A DNA stretch of 64,000 nt, from contig CM046443.1 of NCBI GenBank assembly GCA_025506515.1, forward strand, positions 95,628,294 to 95,692,293, given 5' to 3'. This DNA is from Flaveria trinervia (taxonomy: Eukaryota; Streptophyta; Magnoliopsida; Asterales; Asteraceae). Under the pieces are notes generated by a model. It saw only the letters and a list, made by a program, of their open reading frames with translations. It was not told where the DNA came from and ran no database searches. Both the position numbers and the translations under genes were made by a program. Each line of letters starts with the position of its first letter. The first letter of the stretch is position 1. Below, piece by piece: positions 1 through 12,042 of this stretch.

Positions 1-1390
1 TGAGCCAGTAATGAAAGACCCTTCATGGTGAAAAACCATGGATGATAAGTACAACGCACTCCTTCAAGATCAAACATGGGAGCTTGTTCCATCCTCGTCC
101 CACAAACCTATTGGTTGTAAATGGGTATTCCAAGTAAAATGAAGCTAGATTGTCTATTGATAAATACAAAGCCTAACTAATGAGAAAAGTTTTTCATCAA
201 CAACCTTGCAAGAACTTCTTTGAAACTTTTAGTCCGCTCACAAATCGATTACTATTTTCTTAATTCTACACCTTGCTCTTGCAAAAACTTGTCCTTTATG
301 TCAACTTGACATTAACAACGCCTTTTTAGAAAACACATTACATGAGGATATTTACATGATCCATCCTCGGTGTATAAAAACCAATAACTTTCAAACCACA
401 AATGAAAACTCTGAAAGTCCTTATATGGCCTCAAGTAAGCATCACGTGTGTGGTGCATGGAGATAAAATCCTTTCTCTTGGACTACAACTTTATGAAATT
501 TCAATCTGATGTCTCACTTTTTATATATTGTAAAAAAGTTTCATTATGTACTTTTTGATGTATGTAGATGGTATTCTGTTAACAGGTAATTACACGAGTT
601 TCATGGATAACTTTATGGACCTTTTGTCCAAGAGATTCTCCATCAAAGATCTTGGTCCTCTATCCCAACACATGCATAAATAATCAACTCACCAATTTTC
701 AAATGGACGGTACAAAGGATGTTGCCTCTCCTTTAAGCTCATCTCAATCTCTCTCTGCCGAAGATGGCTCCTTACATATTGATCCAACAACATACCGTAA
801 AATAAATGGGTCTGTTTAGTATTTGGCCTTCACGCGTCTCGATGTTTGTTTCACTGTTAACGACTCTCACAATTCATGTATTTTTCCACAACAGAACACT
901 TTCAAGCTCTCAAACAGGTCATGCAATACCTCAAAGGTACTATCCATTATGGGTTGTTCTTAGATCGAGGAGCATCGATTAACATCACTCTACCTTTGTT
1001 GATTTTGACTAGGGTGGTACTAATGATGGGGGTGGTCAACTTTAGCATATCTTATATATCTTGGCTTAAATATTATCTCATGGAAGTCTACATGACAAAA
1101 GAACTGTCTTTAGATCCTTAACCAAAGCCAAATATAAAGCCTTGGCTAATCAACCAAAGCCAAATATAAAGCCTTGGCTAATGTTGCAACCGAAGTGATA
1201 TGGATTGAAAATCTATTACAAGAATTACACATTGCACTTCCAAAACCACCCAATCTATATTATGATAACACACACACCACTTACTTATGTAACAATCCAT
1301 TTGAGTTTGAATTTTCTGTTTTTAAATCGAGCGAGTCATCTTGGTTTATAGGATTTCTTTTAAACACTGTTAGTTTCACTAGGTAAGGAG
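1..1390 (+). pseudogene. Ty1/copia reverse transcriptase-RNase H remnant
   Basis: Eroded fragment of a copia polyprotein. From about base 38 the translation has the start of the copia RT domain (a 'LLQDQTWELVP' stretch, then 'GCKWVF'). Recognisable pieces of RT follow out of frame. At 876-990 a 'QVMQYLKGTIHYGLFL' segment marks the region between RT and RNase H, and at 1174-1290 'ANVATEVIWIENLLQEL' marks RNase H. Frames change many times and internal blocks are missing, including the YVDD region in readable form. No LTR, primer-binding site or target duplication is visible, and the 5' part lies outside the window. This is an old, dead insertion. Family is certain from the motifs; clade is not assignable. 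Confidence 0.85.
1120..1182. repeat. 32-bp tandem duplication inside the copia remnant
   Basis: A unit starting 'aaccaaagccaaatataaag' at 1120 recurs at 1152, giving two near-perfect copies with a 32-bp period. Because 32 is not a multiple of three, it shifts the RNase H frame. Confidence 0.9.
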
Positions 1391-1884
1391 AAACAGTTTC
1401 GTCATTTCATTAAAAAATTGAGGTCACGGTACAATATGGACAAATGGAAAAGTATGTATATGTATTTTCTACCTCATACTTTGATTATTCCACAAATAAT
1501 TCTATAAAAAAGATTGATTACATTACCATTGATAAGGATAACCAAAGAGGACCTTATCAACTAATGATATATTTTGCCAAAAACAATCTGATATAATGAT
1601 ATGAGGTAATGGTTTGAGCTTGAGATATTTAAGATTTCAATTTCAAACCAAGAGGGTTTTGACAAGTGATGAGTTTCCTTTTAATATTGTTCTTAGGTGA
1701 GAGAAGCCTGGAGTGTCAAGATCTGTATGAATGGTTAACATCCCTTTTTAGAAAGACTCACTCGAGTATTTAGTATAGTCTAAAAATCATTAAAAAAATA
1801 ATAAATTGAGGCAAATTACTAGAAAATAACGTAGGTGTCATGAAATTCATTCTTATTGCTTACAAAAATCATAGTTTAAAAATT
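1391..1884. other. Non-coding, no gene seen
   Basis: AT-rich sequence without a supportable gene. A weak tRNA-like A-box/B-box pair around 1630-1680 may be a very degraded SINE, but is not strong enough to call. Confidence 0.6.
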
Positions 1885-2130
1885 CACTTTTTTTCTACAA
1901 CAAATATGCGACCCTGCTTCAAAGGATAGGTGTTATCTTAATCGGGCTCACATATTCGTTTTCTAGCATGGACCGCACACCCAACCCCCTTCGAAGGAAA
2001 CCCATCGCTGAGAAAAGCCACCGGCTCAAGTCTAAACATTTTGCTAAGAGTGAGACTTGAACCCATGACCTGCTCTTATTACATGTCATGAGTACCACAC
2101 CTTAACCATTTGGGTTAAGGATCATTTATA
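1885..2130 (-). mobile_element. Probable tRNA-derived SINE
   Basis: Read on the minus strand, this starts near 2125 with an A-box-like 'ATGGTTAAGGTGTGG'. About 40 bases later comes a good RNA polymerase III B-box, 'GGTTCAAGTCTCAC' (near 2050). A tRNA-unrelated body follows, and the element ends near 1890 in an A-rich run. That order and the length of about 240 bp are those of plant SINEs. No clear target duplication was found, so the ends are approximate. SINEs are non-coding and copied by LINE enzymes. An old tRNA pseudogene with unrelated flank is the alternative. Confidence 0.55.
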
Positions 2131-2384
2131 GTATGATGGCTATAACAAGTTCATTAAATTTTTCAACAAAAATAATAATTTACTTTTAAAACTAATTGTT
2201 AAGTATGATAACTTACCGATCCTTGTTTAAGAATTTTTGTGAATAATTAGTATACTTAAACACAAAAATTATTAGCAAAACGTTTTCTCTATCCACGCTA
2301 AACGAAGCGAGTCTGGTCATTTGTCCACAAGCAATGTTGCGTTAATTTGTTTGTTATCAGTCCGGCTTGTCAAAAACTATAAAA

Positions 2385-2640
2385 TTAAACTTTAGTGGCA
2401 AAACTTATAAATACTAAATTGTTGTGGCCAAACTCAACTAAATGAATAGTTTAAAATCTAAACTTTAAAATTCTAAAATTTAATGGTAAAAGACAAAAAA
2501 TACAAATTGACGGCCTAATTATAAACTACTAAACTTTAGTGGCCAAACTCAAAGAAATAATACTTTATTGTAAATGGTTTGGTGGTCAAACTTTAAAATG
2601 ATAAACTTCAGTGGTCAAAGTCAAACGTCAAAAGTTAGGG
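2385..2640. repeat. Degenerate short repeats 'aaactttagtggccaaactc'
   Basis: Variants of a roughly 22-base word appear near 2387, 2412, 2527 and 2603, at irregular spacing and mixed with related AT-rich words. They could be subterminal repeats of a decayed DNA transposon. No termini were found. Confidence 0.45.
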
Positions 2641-3247
2641 TTAAGTGTATAAACACTTAACACTAATGTGGTTGTTAGAAACCTAACCTAACCCAAACTA
2701 TATATATATATATAATATTTGTGTTTTTATAGGGGAGGATTTATGAGAAAACCATTAGTTATGTGAAAACAAAGCATTATGTATATGGATCTACAAGTTA
2801 CATACATAATCACCTAAAACAATAAGGCCAAATTTTATTTAAATATACTTGGACAATTTAAAAATAAACTATTCACTAAATTTATGATTGGCTTTAGTTT
2901 ATTTTTTGGTTTTCTTATAATTTGATGGTTTCTCTTGATCTCTCCATTATATGTATATGTATATATGAGGAAGGAACGATTGTTCATCCTATTTATTGCG
3001 TTAACCTTTTAACCGCAATGTAACGCACGCTTACACCATATTTTATGATGTACCAACCAATATTGTAACAAACATTTACACTGTACTATACCATTGATGT
3101 CAAAATTTTTCCTCATATTTTAAAACTTGTTTCATTTTTTTCAATACTTCACCCTTATAAAACATTCTTAACTTTTTTTTGTATAATGTTATATTTATAC
3201 ATATTACACAATTAAATTTTTTTATATCTTTAATTCGAATACAGTCA

Positions 3248-3472
3248 TATATATATATATATATTGCAAGACTATATTTCAATTAAAGATATATAAAATA
3301 TTTTTTAATGGTGTAATATGTATAAATATAACATTATACAATATATATATATATATAAACATTCATTATGGACCACAACTTATACCCTTGTAACGTTAAC
3401 CTATAGTGATGACGTGGATTGTTGTGGGTCATATGTATGTGTTTGTATGTGTATGTATGTATGTATATGTAG

Positions 3473-3530
<58 letters not shown>

Positions 3531-3535
3531 AAGTT
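3248..3535. repeat. TA/TG microsatellites
   Basis: Three dense (TA)n blocks at about 3248-3264, 3339-3357 and 3473-3530. The last is preceded by a TATG-type run. Apparent Tyr/Ile-rich reading frames here are microsatellite translations, not genes. Confidence 0.9.
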
Positions 3536-6500
3536 TGGTGCTTGTACGTAGGTAGTGTCATTAAGGATGTTTTAGTGGAATTGGATTTGTTTAACACCAA
3601 ATAAGAAATTAGAATATATATTGACTTGAGTTTAGAGTTATGGAGTGCAAACTCAATCAAGACTATTCTTATTTCTAGCATAAAAAAACCTCGCTAGTTC
3701 AATCCTTTGGCAACAACGGTCCAAAGAAGTGATTTTGGTAACAATGGTCGAAGGGTTAACAACCCCCGATAGGAAGGGCAGTCACTTGATTGATAAATGT
3801 TGCATGATTATTTAAAAGATGACGCATCAACAGTAAATTGCTACTAATCGTTGATAAGACTATTATCGATAACAACTTTAAGTCTTTTAGTAATATCTAA
3901 TGAATCAAAAGCAAAACTTATCATCGTTAACAAAATTGATCATCACTAAAAACTTATCATTAGCAGCAAAAATGATCTTTAGTAGTAATTAAACGTCAGT
4001 ATCAAACTTGATGTTCAAAGTTGCTATTAATGTTAGTAGCAACTATGCGATCAATCATTATTTTTATAAGTCAACTATGACTTAGTATTGATATACCTAA
4101 AAAAATGTCGGTTTATTTCACCGGTTCGACCACCTATACGACGATCGAATTCGGTCATATTTCAAATACAAATTAACATTTTGTCTTATACGATTAAGGA
4201 ATGCATATACATTTTAATTTGAAACTGACCATATATAATTCAAAATGTAATAGAAAAAGTAATTAAGAAATCAAAAAAACCCAACAAACAAACTTATCTA
4301 GTTAGAATTCTGATTTGTTTTTGTTTAACTAAGAAAATTTTTAAATGTTAGTTACTCTTCATAACAAGTTGGTATTGCAGATTGGCATGGAAAGTATCAT
4401 TTTTGAATTTTGCTATTAAACATGCTTAAATGACATTTCTTTAGTATTTGATGATACAAGTTTATGTTAGAAGTTCTTTTAAGTTTTAACTCGTCACAAA
4501 TTTAACTTTTTAATAAGTAATAATCTTCGCTGAATTAAGCTGTAGAAAAAAGAATAATATTTGTTCAATATGTGTTATACATATGGTCCCATTATTACTT
4601 TCTAGGGATGAGATGGGTGAGGGGGGATGCTTTGATTGGTGCCTTAATTAGAATTTGGTGGAAATATAGGACCACCCCATCATCTTATGTTCATTTCCAA
4701 AGCTACAATATTAAAATCTATAATATTAATGTTGTTGATAATTTGTAATTTATATTTCACTTATGCTATTTGTCCGTGAGGTTATTTTTGATCTTTATGC
4801 CTCATCGACCGGGGCAAAGTTAAAGAAGATCCTGCAATGCATCTTTATGGTTACATGTATGGCGGTTCATCTGGTTGGCTAGATATGGTATACTGTTTAA
4901 TGGTATGGTGATTTTTGTACTGGTAGATAAATAATAGTGTTCGTTTAAAAAATGTTAACTGACAGTTATGATGTAATTTTAGTCTCTATAATATGTTGAT
5001 GTAACCAACCTCCTTGCCGTTTAATATACACACACTTTTCAATTTTTAAGAAACAAAATCATTAATAAAAACCAAGCTTTGTTGATACAATAAAATTAAA
5101 ACAATATTAATTTACAAAAACCACTTTTTATTATTTAAAATGAATGACATAAATGACAAATGCATGAAAAAATAATTATCGATTAGTAACCACTTTCATA
5201 TATGTTCCATTTAGATCAAATTAAATTTTTTTACAACAATTAAGTAATATTAAAACTTGATTCTAAAACAAGATGATTTATTTTAGTAAAACATTAATAA
5301 AAGGTGAGTTACTATTGGATGAAACATTTTCTTTTAATTAAGATATATTCAACATTATTATTTTTCTAGAAACAAATGTTACGTTTCATTTAAACTTAAC
5401 TTTTGTCTAATTATATTAAAAGTGTTATCTAATATGCATTATTTTTCATCACGCACACCATATAGTAATTAGTTTGAATTTTTTTCTCTAATAATCATTT
5501 AGTTATGAATAAAAACACTTTATAGAGTAAATTATCATTTTCCTTTTATATTGTAGTTGTTTAAAATCTCGATTTCAGTCTGACATTTTTTTTCGCTAAT
5601 AACCCCTTTTGGTTTTAATTTCTTGTCATTTAAGCAAGTAACACCGACTTGTTACAATCTATAGTTAGATGGAATGTATGACCGTCATCTTATCTTAACT
5701 ACATAGCTAATATATAAGGTACAAGCTAGGTACAAGCTCCTTTTATTAGAAAAAGAAAAAAAGCAAAAGTAAATAAGTATGTTAAAGTGGTTGCTTGGTT
5801 CAAGTTTTAGCTAAATATGATTCAACAATATCCAATATTTTAAAATAAGAGAACAATAACTGTTAGATAATTAAAAAAATACAAGCTTCAAATCAACATA
5901 TTCAAATAATCTTCTCCAAATTATCGTCTCTAAATCACTATATTCGAATTATGATCACTGATCCTAGAAACTAAGGTTATGTGTTACATATCACCAAGTG
6001 TGATAAAGAAAATACCGTGATGTAGGCAATGGACTAGTCTCCGTTTCACTCATTTACAAACTATCCATCAAATGATTGGAATAGCTTGGAGCACGTCCAC
6101 CAATGGAAGAGCCTTCATTTCATGGTTACATTCCAAGGCAAGTAAATATAAACTGATGAAGTAAATCGAAAACGTTACTAAGTGAAAAAAACAGAATAAT
6201 AATAAAGCTTTAAAAGTGTTTCAATTTAGTCATTTATGTATATCTTTTATAAGTTGAAGCAATAAACTATCAAATCGAATCATTATAGAATTTTCTTACG
6301 TAAAAAAGTAATGAATGAGAAGATATGGGTGTCAGAATTTTAAATATATATGATATTATATTAAAAAGAATTGATAATATTAGAAAAATAAAAAGTATAT
6401 TTGAAACTCACGTTACCGTTCCACATTAGCATAAAAAATAAAAAACCGTATTTCCTAATTGAAACAAAAAGAAAAATATACTAAAACATGTTTAACCTTA

Positions 6501-6629
6501 TAATATAAATAGAATTTGAAAGTAGAATGACTTAACTAATATAAGTTTTAAACTTAAGTTATCTAATTGGAAATCTTTTTAAACTTGATAAAAAAAACTA
6601 TTGAAGTGTTGTCATGTGATAGTATCTAA

Positions 6630-6963
6630 GGGGTTGTTTGGTAACATATAAATGATTAAGTGCTGAATTAATAAGAGATCTGAATCATTCAGTGTTGAAC
6701 ACAAGAAGAGGTTTGAACCATTAAAAACTAGTATATAGTTTAACTATTTAAAGATAAATATCTGACCAATCAGATAAGAGGTTTTAACCATCTAGCATTA
6801 GACCTCTTAAGCATTTAGTATTAGTATTACTTAACCATTCAGAAGCAAATATTTGAACCATTCAGACACTTGCTCGCGAAACAAACAGTCTAAATCATTA
6901 AGCGTCGAACAATTCAAACATTTGAATTATTAAAAATTTGATTCAAATACAACCAAACATCCC
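6630..6963. mobile_element. Tourist/PIF-Harbinger-like MITE (334 bp)
   Basis: The left end reads 'GGGGTTGTTTGGT' and the right end, reverse-complemented, reads 'GGGATGTTTGGT', so the ends form near-perfect terminal inverted repeats. The element is flanked on both sides by TAA (6627-6629 and 6964-6966), the 3-bp target duplication typical of PIF/Harbinger. No transposase is present, so it is non-autonomous. The interior repeats a 'gaaccattcag'-like word about seven times in variant forms. I infer a Tourist-like MITE with good confidence. Confidence 0.85.
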
Positions 6964-7200
6964 TAAATGAGACATGTACTTTACACAAGTCACATAAATT
7001 AGTAGTTTCTCTTTTTTAAACAGCATTCATTAGATTAAAAGAAATCAAAGAGGGTCATTGACAATATACTAAAACCAACAAGAAGTTAATAGTATTCTAA
7101 AATGATGATATTATATTTAATGTTTTATTAATAAATAAAATACAAAAAATAGTGCAAAACACAACTAAGTTTTTTAACGGCATCAAAATCTACATCTACA

Positions 7201-7691
7201 TCTCTGTACTCTAATAAAAGGGTAAATGTGGGTGACACATGTCAACACCACAATTATTCTCATCAAAAGTTTCCCGCCTCTCTCTCCTATTAAATAATTA
7301 CCTTAATTACTAAAAATTTATTTTAATACTTTTTAATATTTAATAAATTAAGAAAGAAATCTATTTATTAAGGTTATTTCTAAATAACTTGATATTATTC
7401 AAAAGTCAATTTTTAAAAAACAAAAAGTAATCAAATTTGGGAGTTGTAATAAGAAACTTTCTAAAAATGACATTTTTATACGGTTTGTTTTAAAACAAAA
7501 TGTTTGTTTTTAAAAATAAAAATTAAAACAAAATTTTATAAAGTTAATATCACTATTTTATTATTTATAGTCATTTTCCATACTTAATTTCAGTCATATT
7601 ATATCTTAGAATGTTATTTTATAATAATAAGTTTATTATATAAATATTTTATTTATTTAACCCGTGTAATACACAGGTTTACTAAAACTAG
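7201..7691 (+). mobile_element. Non-autonomous Helitron-like element, copy A
   Basis: The 5' end 'TCTCTGTACTCTAATAAAAG' is preceded by A. The 3' end has a hairpin 'ACCCGTGT-aat-ACACAGGT' (one mismatch), a short spacer and then CTAG followed by T. A 5' TC, a hairpin about 10 bases before a 3' CTAG, no terminal inverted repeat and insertion between A and T are Helitron hallmarks. The body is AT-rich and non-coding and strongly resembles copy B at 60581. No Rep/helicase gene is present. Confidence 0.8.
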
Positions 7692-8000
7692 TTATATAAT
7701 AAGAGAATATATTTTAGGAACATATGTCATCTTCTAATAGAATCTAAACTTATGTTTTCCCGTCTCTTTCACTCCTATTAAATATAAATAATATTAAATA
7801 AGTAAACTAAATAATTAAGTAACCAAAGCATAAAAATTCTTATTCTAGTAAATTATTAAAATATAATAAATTAAGATTTTAATTATATTCGTGGTTTTTA
7901 TTATTTGTTATTTATAGTTTCTTAAATTTTATTTTTATTTATTGTTTCAATAAAGAATATTGATAATTATGCATGTAACATACAAAATATTAAAAAGAAT
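7692..8000 (+). mobile_element. Degraded Helitron-like copy, head-to-tail with copy A
   Basis: Directly after copy A the sequence again follows the family order: a 'catatgtcat' near the start, then 'ttttcccgtctctttcactcctattaaat', ending near a 'gcatgtaacatac' relic of the hairpin. It is much more decayed than copy A and its ends are approximate. Confidence 0.5.
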
Positions 8001-8561
8001 TAATTATTTTTAATATGTTTAATTTCTTTTACTCATATATACATGCATGGGTCACAAGATTTTAGCCTAATGATTCAATAGGGAGATGAAAAAAACTCTC
8101 CTTCTTGAAAATTCAAAATTCAAACCTTTGTATGGATAAATTATTACCAACTTAATATTATGAATTTTAACTACTAATTAGCTGTTAATAAAATAATAAC
8201 TGAGTTTTTAATATAGTTAACTATAGAAACTCATTTTGATGATCCCATAGAGTTGGCTCTTTTATTGGAAAATTTATAGGACCACGTATCCTGTACCACC
8301 TGCAAAAGCATTAGTTTCAAACTCTTAACTTTATTGTTTTAGAAACTCGTGTCCCGAAAGTACAAAATTTCCTATTAAAATCTAGAACCATTCATATATC
8401 ACCTGATTTAATATGAGATATTTTATGATTTTTTAAAATAAACATTATGGGTTATAATCTTATTAGATATAATATGCTTCAAGTGAACCAAAAGTTTTAT
8501 TATAATGGCTCTTTGAATAATTGGATGGTAGGCTTCCTTTGAAAAGATGGGCAAACCAGAT

Positions 8562-8694
8562 CACCAATGTTGTTTATGTTCACGAGCATAGGTGGTTTTT
8601 GGCCAATGAGTTTACTTGGGTGATCGGAAGTGTTGTTTGTGTTCACGAGTGTAGATGGCCTTTGGCCAATGAGTTTAACTGGGTGATAGGGCTT
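8562..8694 (+). repeat. Two-copy 63-bp tandem repeat
   Basis: A unit starting 'gttgtttatgttcacgagca' at 8569 recurs at 8632 with substitutions only. The period is 63 bp (21 codons), so both copies stay open in the same frame of a 73-codon reading frame (8521-8742) that ends in AT-rich sequence. No homologue is recognised, and I do not call it a gene. Confidence 0.75.
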
Positions 8695-8742
8695 AAAATT
8701 ATTTGTTGTCCGTTAAAAAAGTCTATAACTATTTTGATTTAA

Positions 8743-9606
8743 AAAAAAGTATGTTTCAATAAACTTTTTTAGGGAGAGCTTAAATAAGAACTATTTTTTG
8801 AGAACTTACATTTTATACTTTTGAAAAAATGGTCTTAGAAAATTAAATTATCATTTAATTATGCACTTGGTATCACGTACTTCTATATACATAACCCTTA
8901 TATGTACGTAATTATTAGTTGTACATTTTGTAATACATACCTACATATATGTAATCTCTAATCTTTATTTATAACATAGTTATCAACTAATCACTCACAT
9001 ATGTAAATATGTGTATATGTATAAGTACATGTGAAGAAAATCTTACAGTTCTAACAAAAATTCTCTAAATAACCACTAAATGTTACAGTATATGAAATTT
9101 TGTATTATTGAAAACATATCATTAACAACGTGAAGTATTAAAATGAAATGAACTTAATATATGATATTTATGAGTATGAGTTTACTATAAATGGATTTAG
9201 ATCAGCTTCAAGTCGTGCCCCATATCGACATAGTAGGTTAGCTAGTTGATTCATGAGATTTGCTTATTTTTATAAACCTTATATGCATAAATTTTAAGTC
9301 TCAATTCATGTAATATAAAAATTAGGGTATAATCGTCGTTTTATTTTGATTATAACTTCGGCGAGGGGAACTGCGAAAGGTGTTATACTTTCCTGTTCTA
9401 TTGGGTTTGTATCAAGAAGGTGATTTATCGTTTGGCTCAATGTGCTTTCTCAACTCCTTTGATACTCAATATGATCCTAGTGTTGTCACTCTTTTGGGTA
9501 ATATTTCTAAATCTTAATACGTAAAAAGTCAAATAATATGATAAATAATATCGGTAAGTATAAATATAATAATAGAAACAATAATTATAACGCTAATAAT
9601 ATATTT
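8743..9606. other. Intergenic, no gene seen
   Basis: AT-rich, non-coding. A slightly GC-richer patch at 9355-9510 may be a short coding relic of a mobile element, but I cannot identify it. Confidence 0.55.
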
Positions 9607-10160
9607 TATAAGGTCCCGTTCCCGGGCACCTCACAGTTGGTGAATCACAGCAGTTAAAACACTACACATTATAATTATATAAACTTTAAGCAGCAGAAAT
9701 GATTTATCAAAAACCATTCATTTCATTTAAAACACTGTTGTTAAGCAATACATCATCATTAACTATTTACAAAAGAATTGTTTATATGCATTACAAAACA
9801 ACAGCAACATAGAGTACGAATGGATATCAGTCTTTCCCTACCGAGTAGCTTCACCCTCGTGCCATCCTCAGCAATAATTACCTGCTAACTGAAAATGTAT
9901 AAAAGTCAGCGTTGCTGAGTGAGTTCTAGTTTTAAAAGTAATAGAATACTTTCTATATGTTGTATAACTCTTTTCTGTAAAATACAACTCTGTACTGTAT
10001 ATGCGAGCACGCATTAACTATATGAACAAGTACTGTTCGTTCTCAAACTGTATGCCATGTCTGTTCTGTAAACTTTTATCTTTATGTTTCACTTTCTGTA
10101 CGGACCAGTGAGCAATACCCCAACTATATGTGCGATGGAAAACGAGTGATGGGCCATCTA

Positions 10161-10275
10161 TATCCCTCGAAAGGGTCAACTGTATCCCTCGAAAGGGTTA
10201 ACTATATCTCTCGAAAGGGTCAACTGTATCCCTCGAAAGGGTCAACTATATCCCTCGAAAAGGTTCTGTGTATTG
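10161..10275. repeat. Five-copy 22-bp minisatellite in the solo LTR
   Basis: Units of 'TATCCCTCGAAAGGGTCAAC' type start at 10161, 10183, 10205, 10227 and 10249, an exact 22-bp period. Each contains a small inverted repeat, CCCT...AGGG. Confidence 0.92.
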
Positions 10276-10689
10276 TGTACAAGGCCAACCCAATCACCCA
10301 TGGCACGCTACAAAGGTCCTGCCAATCTAAATTGATTGGCCCTGTGTGCATAATAGGGTAGCTAACCCGCAGCACAGTTAACGACAACATGGTCATGCAC
10401 CTCCTGTAAGCTTGCAAGACTTGTTAACATTTTCATTAATGTTCCTCTTCTTTTTTTATTGCTCTTTCACTTTATTATTACGATATACTTTTCGTTATGA
10501 TAATAACATACCACGTAAAGTCACACACTATAAGTAATAATAATATTAACAATAACAATAATAAGGAACAATCATAAGTAATCATATCATGCATGAAACA
10601 TCATCATTAATAAGCCCTTAGTCAATCTCGGTCGAAACCCTAAAGCACAGACTCCTAAAAAATTCTGTAAAAATTTCTAAGTGTTTAGG

Positions 10690-11115
10690 TGCATGGGAAC
10701 TATTTAGGCGCATGAGCCCTGTTCGGGCGTTTCATCACTATGCAGGCGCATCTGCCAACACTTAATCATTTATCCCTTAGGCGCATGAACTATTCAGGCG
10801 CATGGGCACTATTGGTGCGTATGAACACTTAGGCGCATGAGTTATTCGGACGCATGGACACCTAGGCGTATGAGCCACTTGGGCGCATGAGCCACTTGGG
10901 CGCATGGGCACTATTGGGGCGCATGGCCCTACACTTAGTCGTCCGGCTAACATTTCTAGGTGCATGGACCACTGTTCAGGCGCATGGGCTGTACTTAAAC
11001 ATTTCTAAGGTAATCTTAGGCGCAAGGGTTACTGTTTAGGCGCATGGATTACACTTAAACCTTTCTAAGGCAAATTCAGGCGCATGAGCCTTATCTAGGC
11101 GCATGGACCTTCTGT
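10690..11115. repeat. Dispersed 'aggcgcatg' repeat zone in the solo LTR
   Basis: About nineteen variants of 'aggcgcatgg/agc' occur at irregular 12-35 base spacing. The zone corresponds in position to the 'tgcgaatgga' zones of the G1 and G2 LTRs. Confidence 0.8.
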
Positions 11116-11740
11116 TCAACATGTTTCCAGTATGTTTTCAAACCCAATCATCAAACCCATCTGTTCTAAGCTTAATATGGCTATTGTAAACATGAACAAC
11201 CTATAAGCATTCAAGAATCAACATCTAATCATGCACATTACATACGGGTAAACATACATAAGCTTTGAAAATCATTTTAATACATTTTCAGCCCCAAAGA
11301 CAGTTTAAAACAAGTAAAAACCAGGGTCTAGAACTCACTTGATGCAACTTGGGTATTTCTTCCTTTTTAACACGCTTGCAATGAGTTCAAACACCTAAAA
11401 ACAACACCAAACACACACACCCCAGCACATACACAAACACATAAGCACATATGCATACAACCGGGACAAAACCCGTCATAAACATTTAAAAACCTTGAAT
11501 TCTTACCTTGAATTTGTTCACTTCTTTTTCTTCTACAAGCCGAGAGTTTTCCCCTGCTCTCTCCCTCTAAAACCGATGAAATGTTGATGTGAAGTGAGGG
11601 TGGGCGGTCATGCCCACCTTTACACCAACTGTTTCAAAGTTTTGTGCCTTTGGATACTTTTAGTCCCTCCACTTGGACTTTATTATTTTTCTTTCTTTTT
11701 ATTCTTCATTTTTTGTCTTTTTAAATAACCGGGTGTTATA

Positions 11741-12042
11741 TATTTTTATAATACCCAAATTATAAGTAACTAAAATGTTCAAATAATGAACCAAATCACC
11801 AAATAGTCGAACTAGAAATTAAGGGACTAAAACTATTTTAAAAAAGTTTAATGTTTTAGAAACATACAAATGAGATTTGTAATCCAAATTATTACTTATT
11901 GGTCGATAATAATTCATACTATTGTTTTGTCCGTGTAATAATCCCAACTTTTATTTTTATTAACAACAACAGTTCTAGAAGTATAATTATCATACATTCA
12001 CACTTGATTTGTACTTATTTTAGGCTCGTTTTAGCTTGTATG
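11741..12042. other. Short intergenic stretch
   Basis: It begins with the TATTT target duplication of the solo LTR and ends with the GTATG duplication of the next one. Nothing else is seen. Confidence 0.6.

Larger units (their letters stand above)
2131..6626. other. Intergenic AT-rich region
   Basis: No coding region is supportable. The stretch holds degenerate copies of an 'aaactttagtggccaaactc' motif (2385-2640), TA-rich microsatellites (3248-3535), and a segment at 3700-4090 with scattered forward and inverted 'ttgctactaa/ttagtagcaa' words that may be the subterminal region of a decayed DNA transposon. The remainder shows nothing I can identify. Confidence 0.6.
9607..11740 (-). mobile_element. 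Solo LTR of Tekay-like Ty3/gypsy family (2134 bp)
   Basis: The plus-strand left end 'TATAAGGTCCCGTTCCCGGG' and right end 'CCGGGTGTTATA' match the LTR ends of G1 and G2. The 5-bp duplication TATTT flanks it at 9602-9606 and 11741-11745. There is no internal region, so it is a solo LTR left by recombination between the two LTRs of a former element. It shares with G1/G2 the 'catcctcagcaa', 'gtcagcgttgctgagtgagttctag' and CT-rich landmarks. It holds two tandem-repeat zones described separately. Confidence 0.9.

Noticed and set aside
8030..8130. Possible SINE with 'TTAGCCTAATGATTC' and 'ATTCAAACCT'
   Set aside because: Both boxes are off consensus at key positions and no ends are visible.
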